Assembly (NCBI GenBank): GCA_964236535.1
Contig: CAXSEF010000038.1
Span: 1-27,272, forward strand
Length of the DNA stretch: 27,272 nucleotides
Source of the DNA: CAXSEF01 sp964236535
GTDB lineage: Bacteria > Pseudomonadota > Alphaproteobacteria > Acetobacterales > Acetobacteraceae
Direction of reading: 5' to 3'
Below the pieces are notes generated by a model that made no database searches, was not told the DNA's origin, and worked only from the letters and a program-made list of their open reading frames with translations. Positions 1 to 7,078 of the stretch are shown here, piece by piece. Position 1 is the stretch's first letter; every line of letters starts with the position of its first letter. A program made the position numbers and the translations under genes.

Positions 1-1464
1 TTACGTCTGCCGCGCGAGGAGCGAGTGGCGGCGGCTGTAGGTGACGTAGACGACGAGGCCGAGGGCGAGCCAGACGCCGAGGCGGGCCCAGGTGAGGATA
101 TCGAGCGAGAGCATCATGGCGGCGCACATCAGGATGCCGAGGGTGGGGAGGAGGGGGGACCAGGGGACGCGGAAGCCGCGTTCGCGGTCGGGGTCGGTGT
201 GGCGGAGGATGAGGACGCCGCCGCAGACGATGGAGAAGGCGAGGAGGGTGCCGATGGAGGTCATGTGGCCGAGCTCGGCGATGGGGACGGTTCCGGCGAG
301 GGCTCCGGTGCTGAGCATGAGGAGGGCGTTGGTGCGCCAGGGGGTTTGGGTGGCGGGGCTGATGCGGGCGAAGATCGGCGGGAGGAGGTGGTCGCGGGCC
401 ATGGCGTAGACGATGCGGCTCTGGCCGAGGAGGGAGACGAGGAGGACGGAGGTGAAGCCGGCGATGATGCCGAGTTTGACCAGCGCCTGGAGCCAGGGGA
501 AGGGGGTCTGGGCGATGGCGGTGGCGACGGGGGCTTCGTTGCCGAGCCTGGTGTAGGAGACGAGGCCGGTGAGGACGAGGGCGAAGGCGACGTAGAGGAC
601 GGTGCAGATGACGAGGCTGCCGAGGATGCCGATGGGCATGTCGCGCTGGGGGTTGTTGGCTTCCTGGGCGGTGGTGGAGACGGCGTCGAAGCCGAGGTAG
701 GCGAAGAACACGGTGCCGGCGCCGCGCATGATGCCGGAGAGGCCGAAGTGGCCGAACTCGCCGGTGTTGGCGGGGATGAAGGGGTGGTAGTTGGCGGGGT
801 CGATGTAGAACACGCCGAAGCCGATGACGGCGGCGACGACGCAGAGCTTGACGACGACGATGGTGTTGTTGACCCAGGCGGCTTCGCTGATGCCGCGCAT
901 GAGCAGCAGCGAGATCGCGATGATGATGAAGATGGCGGGGGCGTTGACGATGCCGTGGGTGGTGCTGCCGTCGGGGGCGTGGATGGTGGTGAAGGGGGAG
1001 GAGGTCCAGCGCGGGGGGAGGTCGAGGCCCCAGCCGTGGGTGAGGGACGCGAGGTATCCGGACCAGCTGACGGCGACGGTCGCGGCGCCGACGGCGTATT
1101 CGAGGACGAGGTCCCAGCCGATGATCCAGGCGACGAGCTCGCCCATGGTGGCGTAGGCGTAGGTGTAGGCGGAGCCGGAGACGGGGATCATGCTGGCGAG
1201 CTCGCTGTAGCAGAGGCCGGCGAGGGCGCAGCCGAAGCCTGCGACGAGGAAGCTGAGGACGACGGCGGGTCCGGCGTTGTCGGCGGCGGCGAGGCCGGTG
1301 AGGGAGAACAGGCCGGCGCCGATGATGCAGCCGATGCCGATGGCGACGAGGCTGGCGGGGCCGAGGCTGCGCTTGAGCTGGTCGCCGTCCTCGGTGGCGT
1401 GGGTGAGGTCGTCGATGGACTTGCGGGCGAAGGGCGAGGCGGCGACGTCGACGGCCTGGGACAT
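1..1464 (-). CDS. APC-family amino acid permease (CAT/YfnA-like)
   Basis: The 487-residue product is an inner-membrane secondary transporter of the amino acid-polyamine-organocation superfamily. After a hydrophilic N-terminus comes the typical first-helix motif GIGCIIGAGLF (about residues 42-52), then LCYSELASMIPVSGSAYTYA in helix 3. About twelve hydrophobic segments follow to the C-terminus. Length and motifs fit the cationic amino acid transporter branch, but the substrate cannot be read from sequence. The start at 1464 has a GGAG about five bases upstream; the stop codon is the first three bases of the window, so the gene is complete. It is divergent from glyA across about 240 bp. Most third codon positions are C on its own strand, so the plus strand stays G-rich here as in the neighbouring plus-strand genes. 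Confidence 0.9.
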   Translation of the reverse strand: MSQAVDVAASPFARKSIDDLTHATEDGDQLKRSLGPASLVAIGIGCIIGAGLFSLTGLAAADNAGPAVVLSFLVAGFGCALAGLCYSELASMIPVSGSAYTYAYATMGELVAWIIGWDLVLEYAVGAATVAVSWSGYLASLTHGWGLDLPPRWTSSPFTTIHAPDGSTTHGIVNAPAIFIIIAISLLLMRGISEAAWVNNTIVVVKLCVVAAVIGFGVFYIDPANYHPFIPANTGEFGHFGLSGIMRGAGTVFFAYLGFDAVSTTAQEANNPQRDMPIGILGSLVICTVLYVAFALVLTGLVSYTRLGNEAPVATAIAQTPFPWLQALVKLGIIAGFTSVLLVSLLGQSRIVYAMARDHLLPPIFARISPATQTPWRTNALLMLSTGALAGTVPIAELGHMTSIGTLLAFSIVCGGVLILRHTDPDRERGFRVPWSPLLPTLGILMCAAMMLSLDILTWARLGVWLALGLVVYVTYSRRHSLLARQT

Positions 1465-1580
1465 GGGCGCTCCGGCGGTGGGGCCGGCAAGCTGGGCGGT
1501 GGCGGGCGCTGCGTCCAGGGGTGATGTGGGGCGGGGCGGCGGGGGCCGGGCGATTTTCCGGTGCCGGGGTGATGCGGAGG

Positions 1581-1607
1581 TTGTTCCCGGCGGGCGAAAA
1601 ATACACT
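1581..1607 (+). promoter_or_regulatory. Candidate glyA promoter
   Basis: TTGTTC (1581-1586) and TACACT (1602-1607) resemble -35 and -10 boxes, in the only A/T-richer patch between the divergent permease and glyA. The 15-base spacer is short, so this is a weak call. A start near 1613 would give a leader of about 90 nt that includes both hairpins at 1624-1669. Confidence 0.3.
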
Positions 1608-1623
1608 ACAACATGGGGGACAC

Positions 1624-1669
1624 GCCGCGCGGCCTCGCGCGGCTGACGCGTTGGGCGGCCGAAGCCGCC
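1624..1669 (+). promoter_or_regulatory. Tandem hairpins in the glyA leader
   Basis: Two perfect stem-loops lie between the candidate promoter and the glyA start. The first (1624-1643) has an 8-bp stem GCCGCGCG/CGCGCGGC around GCCT. The second (1654-1669) has a 6-bp stem GGCGGC/GCCGCC around CGAA. The second ends 32 bases before the ATG. No T-tract follows either one, so they are not classical terminators. I do not recognise a known riboswitch; a leader RNA structure is possible but unproven. Confidence 0.4.
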
Positions 1670-1701
1670 ATTGTCGCCGTATCACGCCAGGGGATGATGC
1701 C

Positions 1702-3006
1702 ATGAACGAACAGAGCCCGACGACCTCCCTGCACCGCTTCTTCGAGGGGAGGCTTGCCGACACCGATCCGGCGGTGGCCGAGATCATCGCGGCCGAGCTG
1801 GTGCGCCAGCAGGACGGCATCGAGCTGATCGCGAGCGAGAACATCTGCTCGGCGGCGGTGCTGGAGGCGCAGGGCAGCGTGCTGACCAACAAGTATGCCG
1901 AGGGGTTGCCGGGCAAGCGGTACTACGGCGGCTGCGTGGAGGTGGACAAGGTCGAGCAGCTGGCGATCGACCGGATCAAGCAGCTGTTCAGCTGCCAGTA
2001 TGCCAACGTGCAGCCGCACTCGGGCGCGCAGGCGAACTCGGCGGTGTTCCTGGCGCTGGTCAAGCCGGGCGACACCATCCTGGGGATGAGCCTGGCGGCG
2101 GGCGGGCATCTGTCGCACGGCGCTGCGCCGAACATCTCGGGCAAGTGGTTCAACGCGGTGCAGTATGGGGTGCGTCGCGAGGACGGTCTGCTGGACTACG
2201 AGCAGATGGAGAGCCTGGCGCGCGAGCACAGGCCGAAGCTGATCATCGCCGGCGGGTCGGCGTATCCGCGGTTCATCGACTTCGCGCGGATGCGTGCGGT
2301 GGCGGACGAGGTCGGGGCGTATTTCCTGGTCGACATGGCGCATTTCGCCGGGCTGGTGGCGGCGGGGCTGTATCCGAGCCCGTTGCCGCACGCGCACGTG
2401 TGCACGAGCACGACGCACAAGACGCTGCGCGGGCCGCGCGGCGGGATCATCCTGAGCAACGACCCGGAGCTGGGGAAGAAGTTCAACTCCGCGGTGTTCC
2501 CCGGCATCCAGGGCGGGCCGCTGATGCACGTGATCGCCGGCAAGGCGGTGGCGTTCGGCGAGGCGCTGCGGCCGGAGTTCCGCGCGTATCAGCGGGCGGT
2601 GCAGGACAATGCGCGGGTGCTCGGCGAGACGCTGGTGGCGGCGGGCCTGGACATCGTGACGGGCGGGACGGACAGCCACATGGTGCTGGTGGACCTGCGG
2701 CCGAAGAAGGTGACGGGCAAGGTCGCGGAGGCGACGCTGGAGCGGGCGCACATGACGGCGAACAAGAACGCCATCCCGTTCGACCCGGAGAAGCCGGCGG
2801 TGACGTCGGGCATCCGGCTGGGGACGCCGGCGGGGACGACGCGCGGGTTCGGGCAGGTGGAGTTCAGGCAGGTCGGCGAGATGATCAACGAGGTGCTGGA
2901 GGGTTTCGCGGCGTCGAACGAGGGCGACAACGCGCGGGTGGAGAAGCTGGTGGGCGACCGGGTGCTGGAGCTGTGCGCGCGGTTCCCGATCTACCAGGGG
3001 CGTTGA
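1702..3006 (+). CDS. glyA: Serine hydroxymethyltransferase
   Basis: A 434-residue PLP enzyme that interconverts serine plus tetrahydrofolate with glycine plus 5,10-methylene-tetrahydrofolate, the main cytosolic source of one-carbon units. It shows the family hallmarks ELIASENICS (about 41-50), YYGGC (74-78), the cofactor-contacting DMAH (211-214) and the PLP-lysine motif TTHKTLRGPRGG with K240. The ATG at 1702 is preferred over the in-frame 1651 start: it has an AGGGGAT ribosome site about nine bases upstream and gives the normal N-terminus. The gene stands alone at the head of the plus-strand block and is followed by a strong hairpin (3021-3041). Linkage of glyA to nrdR and rib genes is common in alphaproteobacteria. 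Confidence 0.97.
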   Translation: MNEQSPTTSLHRFFEGRLADTDPAVAEIIAAELVRQQDGIELIASENICSAAVLEAQGSVLTNKYAEGLPGKRYYGGCVEVDKVEQLAIDRIKQLFSCQYANVQPHSGAQANSAVFLALVKPGDTILGMSLAAGGHLSHGAAPNISGKWFNAVQYGVRREDGLLDYEQMESLAREHRPKLIIAGGSAYPRFIDFARMRAVADEVGAYFLVDMAHFAGLVAAGLYPSPLPHAHVCTSTTHKTLRGPRGGIILSNDPELGKKFNSAVFPGIQGGPLMHVIAGKAVAFGEALRPEFRAYQRAVQDNARVLGETLVAAGLDIVTGGTDSHMVLVDLRPKKVTGKVAEATLERAHMTANKNAIPFDPEKPAVTSGIRLGTPAGTTRGFGQVEFRQVGEMINEVLEGFAASNEGDNARVEKLVGDRVLELCARFPIYQGR

Positions 3007-3020
3007 GGGCGTCGGACGGG

Positions 3021-3041
3021 CCGGGGGGCAGTGCCCCCCGG
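3021..3041 (+). terminator. Hairpin after glyA, possible terminator
   Basis: A perfect 9-bp stem CCGGGGGGC/GCCCCCCGG around AGT starts 15 bases after the glyA stop and is followed by CTTCGTCTGT rather than a clean T-run. It may terminate glyA, or may simply be part of the palindromic repeat that continues at 3053. Confidence 0.45.
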
Positions 3042-3052
3042 CTTCGTCTGTC

Positions 3053-3112
3053 GTGTGCCGGTGCAGGGGCGCGGCCCCTGGTGGGTCCAGGGCAAAGTCC
3101 TGGCCTTGTCTT
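3053..3112 (+). repeat. Palindromic intergenic repeat, module B (copy 1)
   Basis: This 60-bp segment holds two palindromes, CAGGGGC-GCG-GCCCCTG and an imperfect CCAGGGC...GTCCTGG, and ends just before the nrdR start. It is nearly identical to the reverse complement of 8247-8305: both read GTGTGCCGGT, then the two palindromes, then GGCCTTG. It therefore belongs to the dispersed repeat family of this window rather than to either flanking gene. Confidence 0.75.
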
Positions 3113-3115
3113 CTG

Positions 3116-3571
3116 ATGAAATGTCCGTTCTGCGGCCACGACGACAGCCAGGTGAAGGACAGTCGTCCGACCGAGGACAACGTGGCGATCCGGCGGCGGC
3201 GGTCGTGTCCCAGCTGCGGGCAGCGGTTTACGACGATCGAGCGGGTGCAGCTGCGCGAGCTGACCGTGATCAAGTCGGACGGTCGGCGGGTGGCGTTCGA
3301 CCGCGACAAGCTGCTGCGCTCGATCAGCATCGCGCTGCGCAAGCGGCCGGTGCAGGAGGAGCGGATCGAGCGGGTGGTGAACTCGATCGTGCGCCAGCTG
3401 GAGGCTTCGGGGGAGACCGACATCCCGTCGAGCCAGATCGGCGCGCACGTGATGGACGCGCTGAAGGAGGTGGACGCGGTGGCGTATGTCCGCTTCGCCA
3501 GCGTGTATCGCGACTTCCGCGAGGCGAAGGATTTCGAGGCCTTCCTGGGGTCGCTGTCGCCTCCCACATAG
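3116..3571 (+). CDS. nrdR: Transcriptional repressor NrdR
   Basis: A 151-residue nucleotide-sensing repressor of ribonucleotide reductase genes. The N-terminal zinc ribbon has its four cysteines at C3, C6, C31 and C34 (MKCPFCG and CPSCGQRF). An ATP-cone domain follows from about residue 49 (VIKSDGRRVAFDRDKLLRSI). The length is normal. The ATG at 3116 is chosen because it places the first zinc cysteine at residue 3, as in the family; the longer frame from 3053 would translate the repeat. No clear ribosome site is visible, since the repeat runs up to the start. The gene is followed after six bases by ribD, the usual nrdR-rib order in proteobacteria. Confidence 0.96.
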   Translation: MKCPFCGHDDSQVKDSRPTEDNVAIRRRRSCPSCGQRFTTIERVQLRELTVIKSDGRRVAFDRDKLLRSISIALRKRPVQEERIERVVNSIVRQLEASGETDIPSSQIGAHVMDALKEVDAVAYVRFASVYRDFREAKDFEAFLGSLSPPT

Positions 3572-3577
3572 CGGCCG

Positions 3578-4729
3578 ATGGCATGTCGCGCTGCGATGGA
3601 CGACCCCGGGCATATGCGGGCGGCGCTGGGTCTGGCGCGGCGCGGGCTGGGCACGACCTGGCCGAACCCGGCGGTGGGCTGCGTCGTGGTGGCGGCGGAC
3701 GGGCTGGTGGCCGGGCGGGGGGTGACGGCGCCGGGCGGGCGGCCGCATGCCGAGGCGGTGGCGCTGGCGATGGCGGGCGGGCGGGCGCGTGGCGGGTGCG
3801 CCTACGTGACGCTGGAGCCGTGCAGCCATTTCGGCCGGACGCCGCCTTGCGCGGACGCGCTGCTGGCGGCGGGGGTGGCGCGGGTCGTGGTGGGGTGCGG
3901 CGATCCCGACCCGCGGGTGGGCGGGCGCGGCGTGGCGCGGCTGCGCGCGGCGGGGGTCGAGGTGGTGGAGGGGGTGCTCGGCGACGCGGCGCGCGCGGTG
4001 GCGGAGGGGTTCCTGCGCCGGGTCGTGTCGGGGCGGCCGATGCTGACGCTGAAGCTGGCGAGCAGCCTGGACGGGCGGATCGCGACGGCGGGCGGGGACA
4101 GCCGGTGGATCACCGGGGCGGCGGCGCGACGGGCCGGGCATGGGCTGCGGGCGTCGCACGACGCGGTGATGTGCGGGGTGGGCACGGTGCTGGCGGACGA
4201 TCCGGAGCTGACCTGCCGGATCGAGGCGGCGCGGGACTGGCCGCTGGTCAGGGTGGTGGCGGACGGGGCGCTGCGCACGCCGGTGCGGTCGCGTCTGGTG
4301 GCCGGGGCGGGGCGGGATCCGCTGTGGCTGCTGCATCGGCGGGGCGCGGCCGAGGAGCGGCGGGCGGCGCTGGAGGCGGCGGGCGCGGTGCCGCTCGCGG
4401 TTGCGGGCGGCAGCGCGGGCGACGCGGGTGTGCGGGGCGAGGGTGGGTCGGGGGGCGTGGACCTCGGGCTGGCGCTGCAGGCGCTGGGCGCGCGCGGGCT
4501 GACGCGGGTGCTGGTCGAGGGGGGCGGGCGGCTGGCGGCGGGGCTGCTGCGCGCCGGGCTGGTGGACCGCCTGGCCTGGTTCCACGCGCCGGGGGTGGTC
4601 GGCGGCGACGGCCTCGCGTCGGTGCAGGGGATCGGGGTGGCAGCGATCGGGGCGATGCCGCGTTTCGAGACGGTGGCGAGCCGGCGCGTCGGCTGCGACG
4701 TGCTGACCGAGATGCGGAGGATGGGCTGA
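3578..4729 (+). CDS. ribD: Bifunctional pyrimidine deaminase / reductase RibD
   Basis: A 383-residue enzyme that catalyses the second and third steps of riboflavin synthesis: deamination of the GTP-derived pyrimidine, then NADPH-dependent reduction of the ribose. The N-terminal deaminase shows NPAVGC, the zinc motif HAEA and PCSHFGRTPPC. The C-terminal reductase starts near residue 150 (LTLKLASSLDGRIA), has GVGTVLADDPELTCR, and ends with LVEGGGRLA. Two starts are possible, 3578 (used here) and 3596 (MDDPGHMRAAL); neither has a clear ribosome site. The TGA overlaps the ribE ATG (TGATG at 4727-4731), so the two are probably translationally coupled. Confidence 0.95.
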   Translation: MACRAAMDDPGHMRAALGLARRGLGTTWPNPAVGCVVVAADGLVAGRGVTAPGGRPHAEAVALAMAGGRARGGCAYVTLEPCSHFGRTPPCADALLAAGVARVVVGCGDPDPRVGGRGVARLRAAGVEVVEGVLGDAARAVAEGFLRRVVSGRPMLTLKLASSLDGRIATAGGDSRWITGAAARRAGHGLRASHDAVMCGVGTVLADDPELTCRIEAARDWPLVRVVADGALRTPVRSRLVAGAGRDPLWLLHRRGAAEERRAALEAAGAVPLAVAGGSAGDAGVRGEGGSGGVDLGLALQALGARGLTRVLVEGGGRLAAGLLRAGLVDRLAWFHAPGVVGGDGLASVQGIGVAAIGAMPRFETVASRRVGCDVLTEMRRMG

Positions 4730-5748
4730 TGTTCACCGGGATCGTCGCGGCGATCGGCGAGGTGCGTTCGATCCGTGCGATCGGCGCGGGGCGCGACATG
4801 CGGGTGGTGGTCGGGGTGCCGGCGGGCCCCGCGCCGCTGTCGGGTGCCCAGCAGGCGGGCGTCACGCAGGCGGGCGTCACGCAGGCGGGCGTCACGCAGG
4901 CGGGCGGGCTGCTGTTCCTGCCGGCGGTTTCGGCCGGCGGGGCCGGCGCCGCGGAGCAGGCGCGCGGCTGTGCCGCGGCGCTGCGGGAGATGCTGGGGAC
5001 GGCGGGGGTGGGACTTGACGCCCTGGTGCGTTGTCGGGCGGCGGTGGTGACCGGCGGTCCGGACGCGGGCGCGGCGCTGCGCGAGGTCGGCGAGGTGCTG
5101 ATGGCGGCGCTGACGGGTGCTGCGGCGCCCGGGCCGGCCGGTGCGGCGGCGGTCGTGCCGTCGCTGATCGGTGTCGCTGCGCTGCCGGGCGGCGCACTGG
5201 TGCAGGTCGAGGCGGTGGCGGGGGCGTCGGGCGGTGCGGGCGGCTTCCTCTCCGGGGTGGTGCCGGGCGCGTCGATCGCGTGCTCGGGGTGCTGCCTGAC
5301 GGTGGTCGAGTTCGGTGCGGACTGGTTCGCGGTGGAGGCGTCGGCGGAGACGCTGTCGCTGACCACGCTCGGGCGCTGGGCGGCGGGGACCAAGGTCAAC
5401 CTGGAGCGGGCGCTGCGCCTGGGCGACGAGCTGGGCGGGCACATGGTGTCCGGCCACGTCGACGGGCTCGGCGAGGTGGTGTCGCGGGCGGCGGAGAACG
5501 GGTCGCTGCGGCTGGAGGTGGCGCTGCCGCGGGCCCTGGCGCGCCTCGTGGTCACCAAGGGCAGCGTCGCGGTCGACGGGGTGTCGCTCACGGTGAACAC
5601 GGTGCGCGACGGCGACGACGGCGCGGTGTTCGGCGTCAACGTGATCCCGCACACGGCTGCGGCGACGACGCTCGGGTTGCGCCGGCGCGGGGAGGCGGTG
5701 CACATCGAGGTCGACGGCGCGATGCGGCAGGCACAGAGGGAGTGGTGA
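4729..5748 (+). CDS. ribE: Riboflavin synthase alpha chain with inserted RidA-like domain
   Basis: The product makes riboflavin from two 6,7-dimethyl-8-ribityllumazines. The N-terminus MFTGIVAAIGEV and everything from about residue 180 are classical: GASIACSGCCLTVVE (C188/C189), ETLSLTTLG, GGHMVSGHVDG, KGSVAVDGVSLTVN and VNVIPHTAAATTLG. The total is 339 residues, whereas the family is about 200. The extra part, roughly residues 32-172, lies between an early strand and the GCCLTV turn of the first barrel. It reads like a RidA/YjgF domain: GGLLFLPAV, a helix QARGCAAALREMLGTAGVGL with DALVRCRAAVV after it, LREVGEVLMAAL, then PSLIGVAALPGGALVQVEAV. The frame is continuous with no stop or shift. 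A TGATG overlap joins it to ribD. RibE identity is certain; the RidA assignment is pattern recognition. Confidence 0.93.
   Translation: MFTGIVAAIGEVRSIRAIGAGRDMRVVVGVPAGPAPLSGAQQAGVTQAGVTQAGVTQAGGLLFLPAVSAGGAGAAEQARGCAAALREMLGTAGVGLDALVRCRAAVVTGGPDAGAALREVGEVLMAALTGAAAPGPAGAAAVVPSLIGVAALPGGALVQVEAVAGASGGAGGFLSGVVPGASIACSGCCLTVVEFGADWFAVEASAETLSLTTLGRWAAGTKVNLERALRLGDELGGHMVSGHVDGLGEVVSRAAENGSLRLEVALPRALARLVVTKGSVAVDGVSLTVNTVRDGDDGAVFGVNVIPHTAAATTLGLRRRGEAVHIEVDGAMRQAQREW
4852..4905 (+). repeat. 15-bp tandem repeat within ribE
   Basis: Three perfect copies of CAGGCGGGCGTCACG (4852-4896) plus a 9-base partial copy encode QAGVT repeated, ending QAGG, at about residues 42-60 of RibE. The unit is a multiple of three, so copy number can change without breaking the frame. 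It lies at the front of the inserted domain, just before the first predicted strand. Confidence 0.95.
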
Positions 5749-5948
5749 TGGGCCTCGGGGTGCGGCGCGGAGGAGGCAGGTCCGCAGGCGCCGCCTCGGG
5801 ACTCCGCCAGGGGCAGGGTCCTGGAGCCTCGGCTTCGGCATCGAGGCCCGGCCGCCGGCTTTCGTGCACGCGGGTGGCAACGGCCGGGGCGTCGACGAGG
5901 TCGGGGGACCGCGCGCCTTGCCTCGGCGGCTTCGGGGCTGCGCCATGA
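5748..5948 (+). other. Mini-ORF spacer between ribE and ribBA
   Basis: The 196 bp between ribE and ribBA is spanned by a 66-codon frame. Its ATG overlaps the ribE stop (TGATG at 5746-5750) and its TGA overlaps the ribBA start (ATGA at 5945-5948). The predicted peptide is Arg/Gly/Ala-rich, matches nothing I know, and includes the repeat at 5796-5852. It may keep ribosomes moving between the two real genes rather than encode a functional protein. An alternative is that a repeat inserted into an ancestral ribE-ribBA overlap. Confidence 0.35.
5796..5852 (-). repeat. Diverged palindromic repeat, module A (copy 2, reversed)
   Basis: The stretch GGGACTCCGCCAGGGGC followed by AGGGTCCTGG matches the reverse complement of the module-A core seen at 9558-9625 and 26455-26555 (GACTCCGCCA, then an imperfect palindrome closing with a TGGA-like end). 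The match is partial, so the call is moderate. Confidence 0.5.
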
Positions 5949-7078
5949 GCAGCGCCCTGTCGGACCTCGCGCGTGGCGAGCTGTCGGGCTACATCACGCC
6001 GACGGCCGAGCTGATCGACGAGGCGCGCGCCGGCCGCATGTTCGTGCTGGTCGACGACGAGGACCGCGAGAACGAGGGCGACCTGGTGGTGCCGGCGCAG
6101 TTCGCCACGCCCGAGGCGGTCAACTTCATGGCGCGCCACGCCCGGGGGCTGGTCTGTCTGGCGATGACGCGGGGGCGGGTGGAGCAGCTCGGGCTGCCGC
6201 CGATGGCGCAGGCGAACGGGACGCGGCACCAGACGGCGTTCACCGTCTCGATCGAGGCGGCCGAGGGGGTGACGACCGGCATCTCGGCGTTCGACCGGGC
6301 GCACACCATCGCGGCGGCGATCAACCCGGAGCTGAGGCCGGGCGACATCGTCAGCCCGGGGCACGTGTTCCCGCTGGCGGCGCGCGACGGCGGCACTCTG
6401 GTGCGGGCGGGACACACCGAGGCGGCGGTGGACATCGCGCGGATGGCCGGGCTCAACCCGTCCGGCGTGATCTGCGAGATCATGAACGACGACGGGTCGA
6501 TGGCGCGGCTGCCGGAGCTGGTGGCGTTCGCCCAGCACCACGGGCTGAAGCTGGGCACGATCGCCGACCTGATCGCGCACCGGCGGCGCACCGAGCGGCT
6601 GGTGCGGCAGGTGCAGGAGGGCGTGCTGGCGGGGGTGGAGGGCGGCGACTGGCGGCTGGTGGTGTTCGCCAGCACCATCGACTATGCCGAGCACCTGGTG
6701 CTGGTGAAGGGCGACCTGGCCGGACCGGCGCCGGTGCTGGTGCGCATGCATGCGGTGGACCTGCTGACCGACATGCTGGGGGGCGCGCACTCGGCGCGGC
6801 TGCACCAGGCGATGCGGATGATCGCGTCCGAGGGGCGCGGGGCGGTGGTGCTGCTGCGCGATCCGCGGCCGACGGCGATCTCGGAGCGGGCGGCGCTGGT
6901 CGCGGCCGGCGACGGACCGCCCAACCCGTTCCTGCGCGACTACGGGATCGGCGCGCAGATCCTCGTCGAGCTGGGGGTGCGCGACATGGTGCTGCTGACC
7001 AACCACTGCCGGACCATCGTCGGGCTGGAGGGCTATGGACTGAACGTGGTGGAGAACCGGCCGGTGGCGGAGGCTTGA
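5945..7078 (+). CDS. ribBA: DHBP synthase with degenerate GTP cyclohydrolase II domain (RibBX-type)
   Basis: A 377-residue two-domain protein. The N-terminal half is a complete 3,4-dihydroxy-2-butanone-4-phosphate synthase: DDEDRENEGDLV (37-48), GLVCLAM, then the TRHQTAFTVSIEA and HTEAAVDIARMAGL segments. It supplies the four-carbon unit for lumazine. The C-terminal half (about 211-377) aligns in outline with GTP cyclohydrolase II, including an end like LLTNHCRTIVGLEGYGLNVV. The region where the three zinc cysteines should be (about 270-285) has none, and only a weak trace of the GQEGRGIG loop remains (ASEGRGAV). Such RibB proteins with an inactive RibA half are known in proteobacteria, so a separate RibA is expected elsewhere in the genome. 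Start 5945 overlaps the upstream mini-ORF stop; the last codons overlap the ribH start. Confidence 0.93.
   Translation: MSSALSDLARGELSGYITPTAELIDEARAGRMFVLVDDEDRENEGDLVVPAQFATPEAVNFMARHARGLVCLAMTRGRVEQLGLPPMAQANGTRHQTAFTVSIEAAEGVTTGISAFDRAHTIAAAINPELRPGDIVSPGHVFPLAARDGGTLVRAGHTEAAVDIARMAGLNPSGVICEIMNDDGSMARLPELVAFAQHHGLKLGTIADLIAHRRRTERLVRQVQEGVLAGVEGGDWRLVVFASTIDYAEHLVLVKGDLAGPAPVLVRMHAVDLLTDMLGGAHSARLHQAMRMIASEGRGAVVLLRDPRPTAISERAALVAAGDGPPNPFLRDYGIGAQILVELGVRDMVLLTNHCRTIVGLEGYGLNVVENRPVAEA

Noticed and set aside
25..1524. A 499-codon acidic, Gly/Asp/Glu-rich frame on the plus strand opposite the permease
   Set aside because: It is the antisense shadow of a clear APC permease. GC-rich DNA rarely forms stops, and the product is low-complexity with no domain.
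4852..4905. Possible CRISPR-like repeat
   Set aside because: The units are directly adjacent with no spacers and lie in frame inside ribE.
4729..5748. The ribE insertion as a frameshift or assembly artefact
   Set aside because: The frame is continuous and the extra part has an internally consistent domain pattern, so an artefact is less likely.
2990..5950. An FMN riboswitch ahead of the riboflavin genes
   Set aside because: I looked for the conserved RFN segments upstream of nrdR/ribD and ribBA and found none; the intergenic DNA is palindromic repeat.
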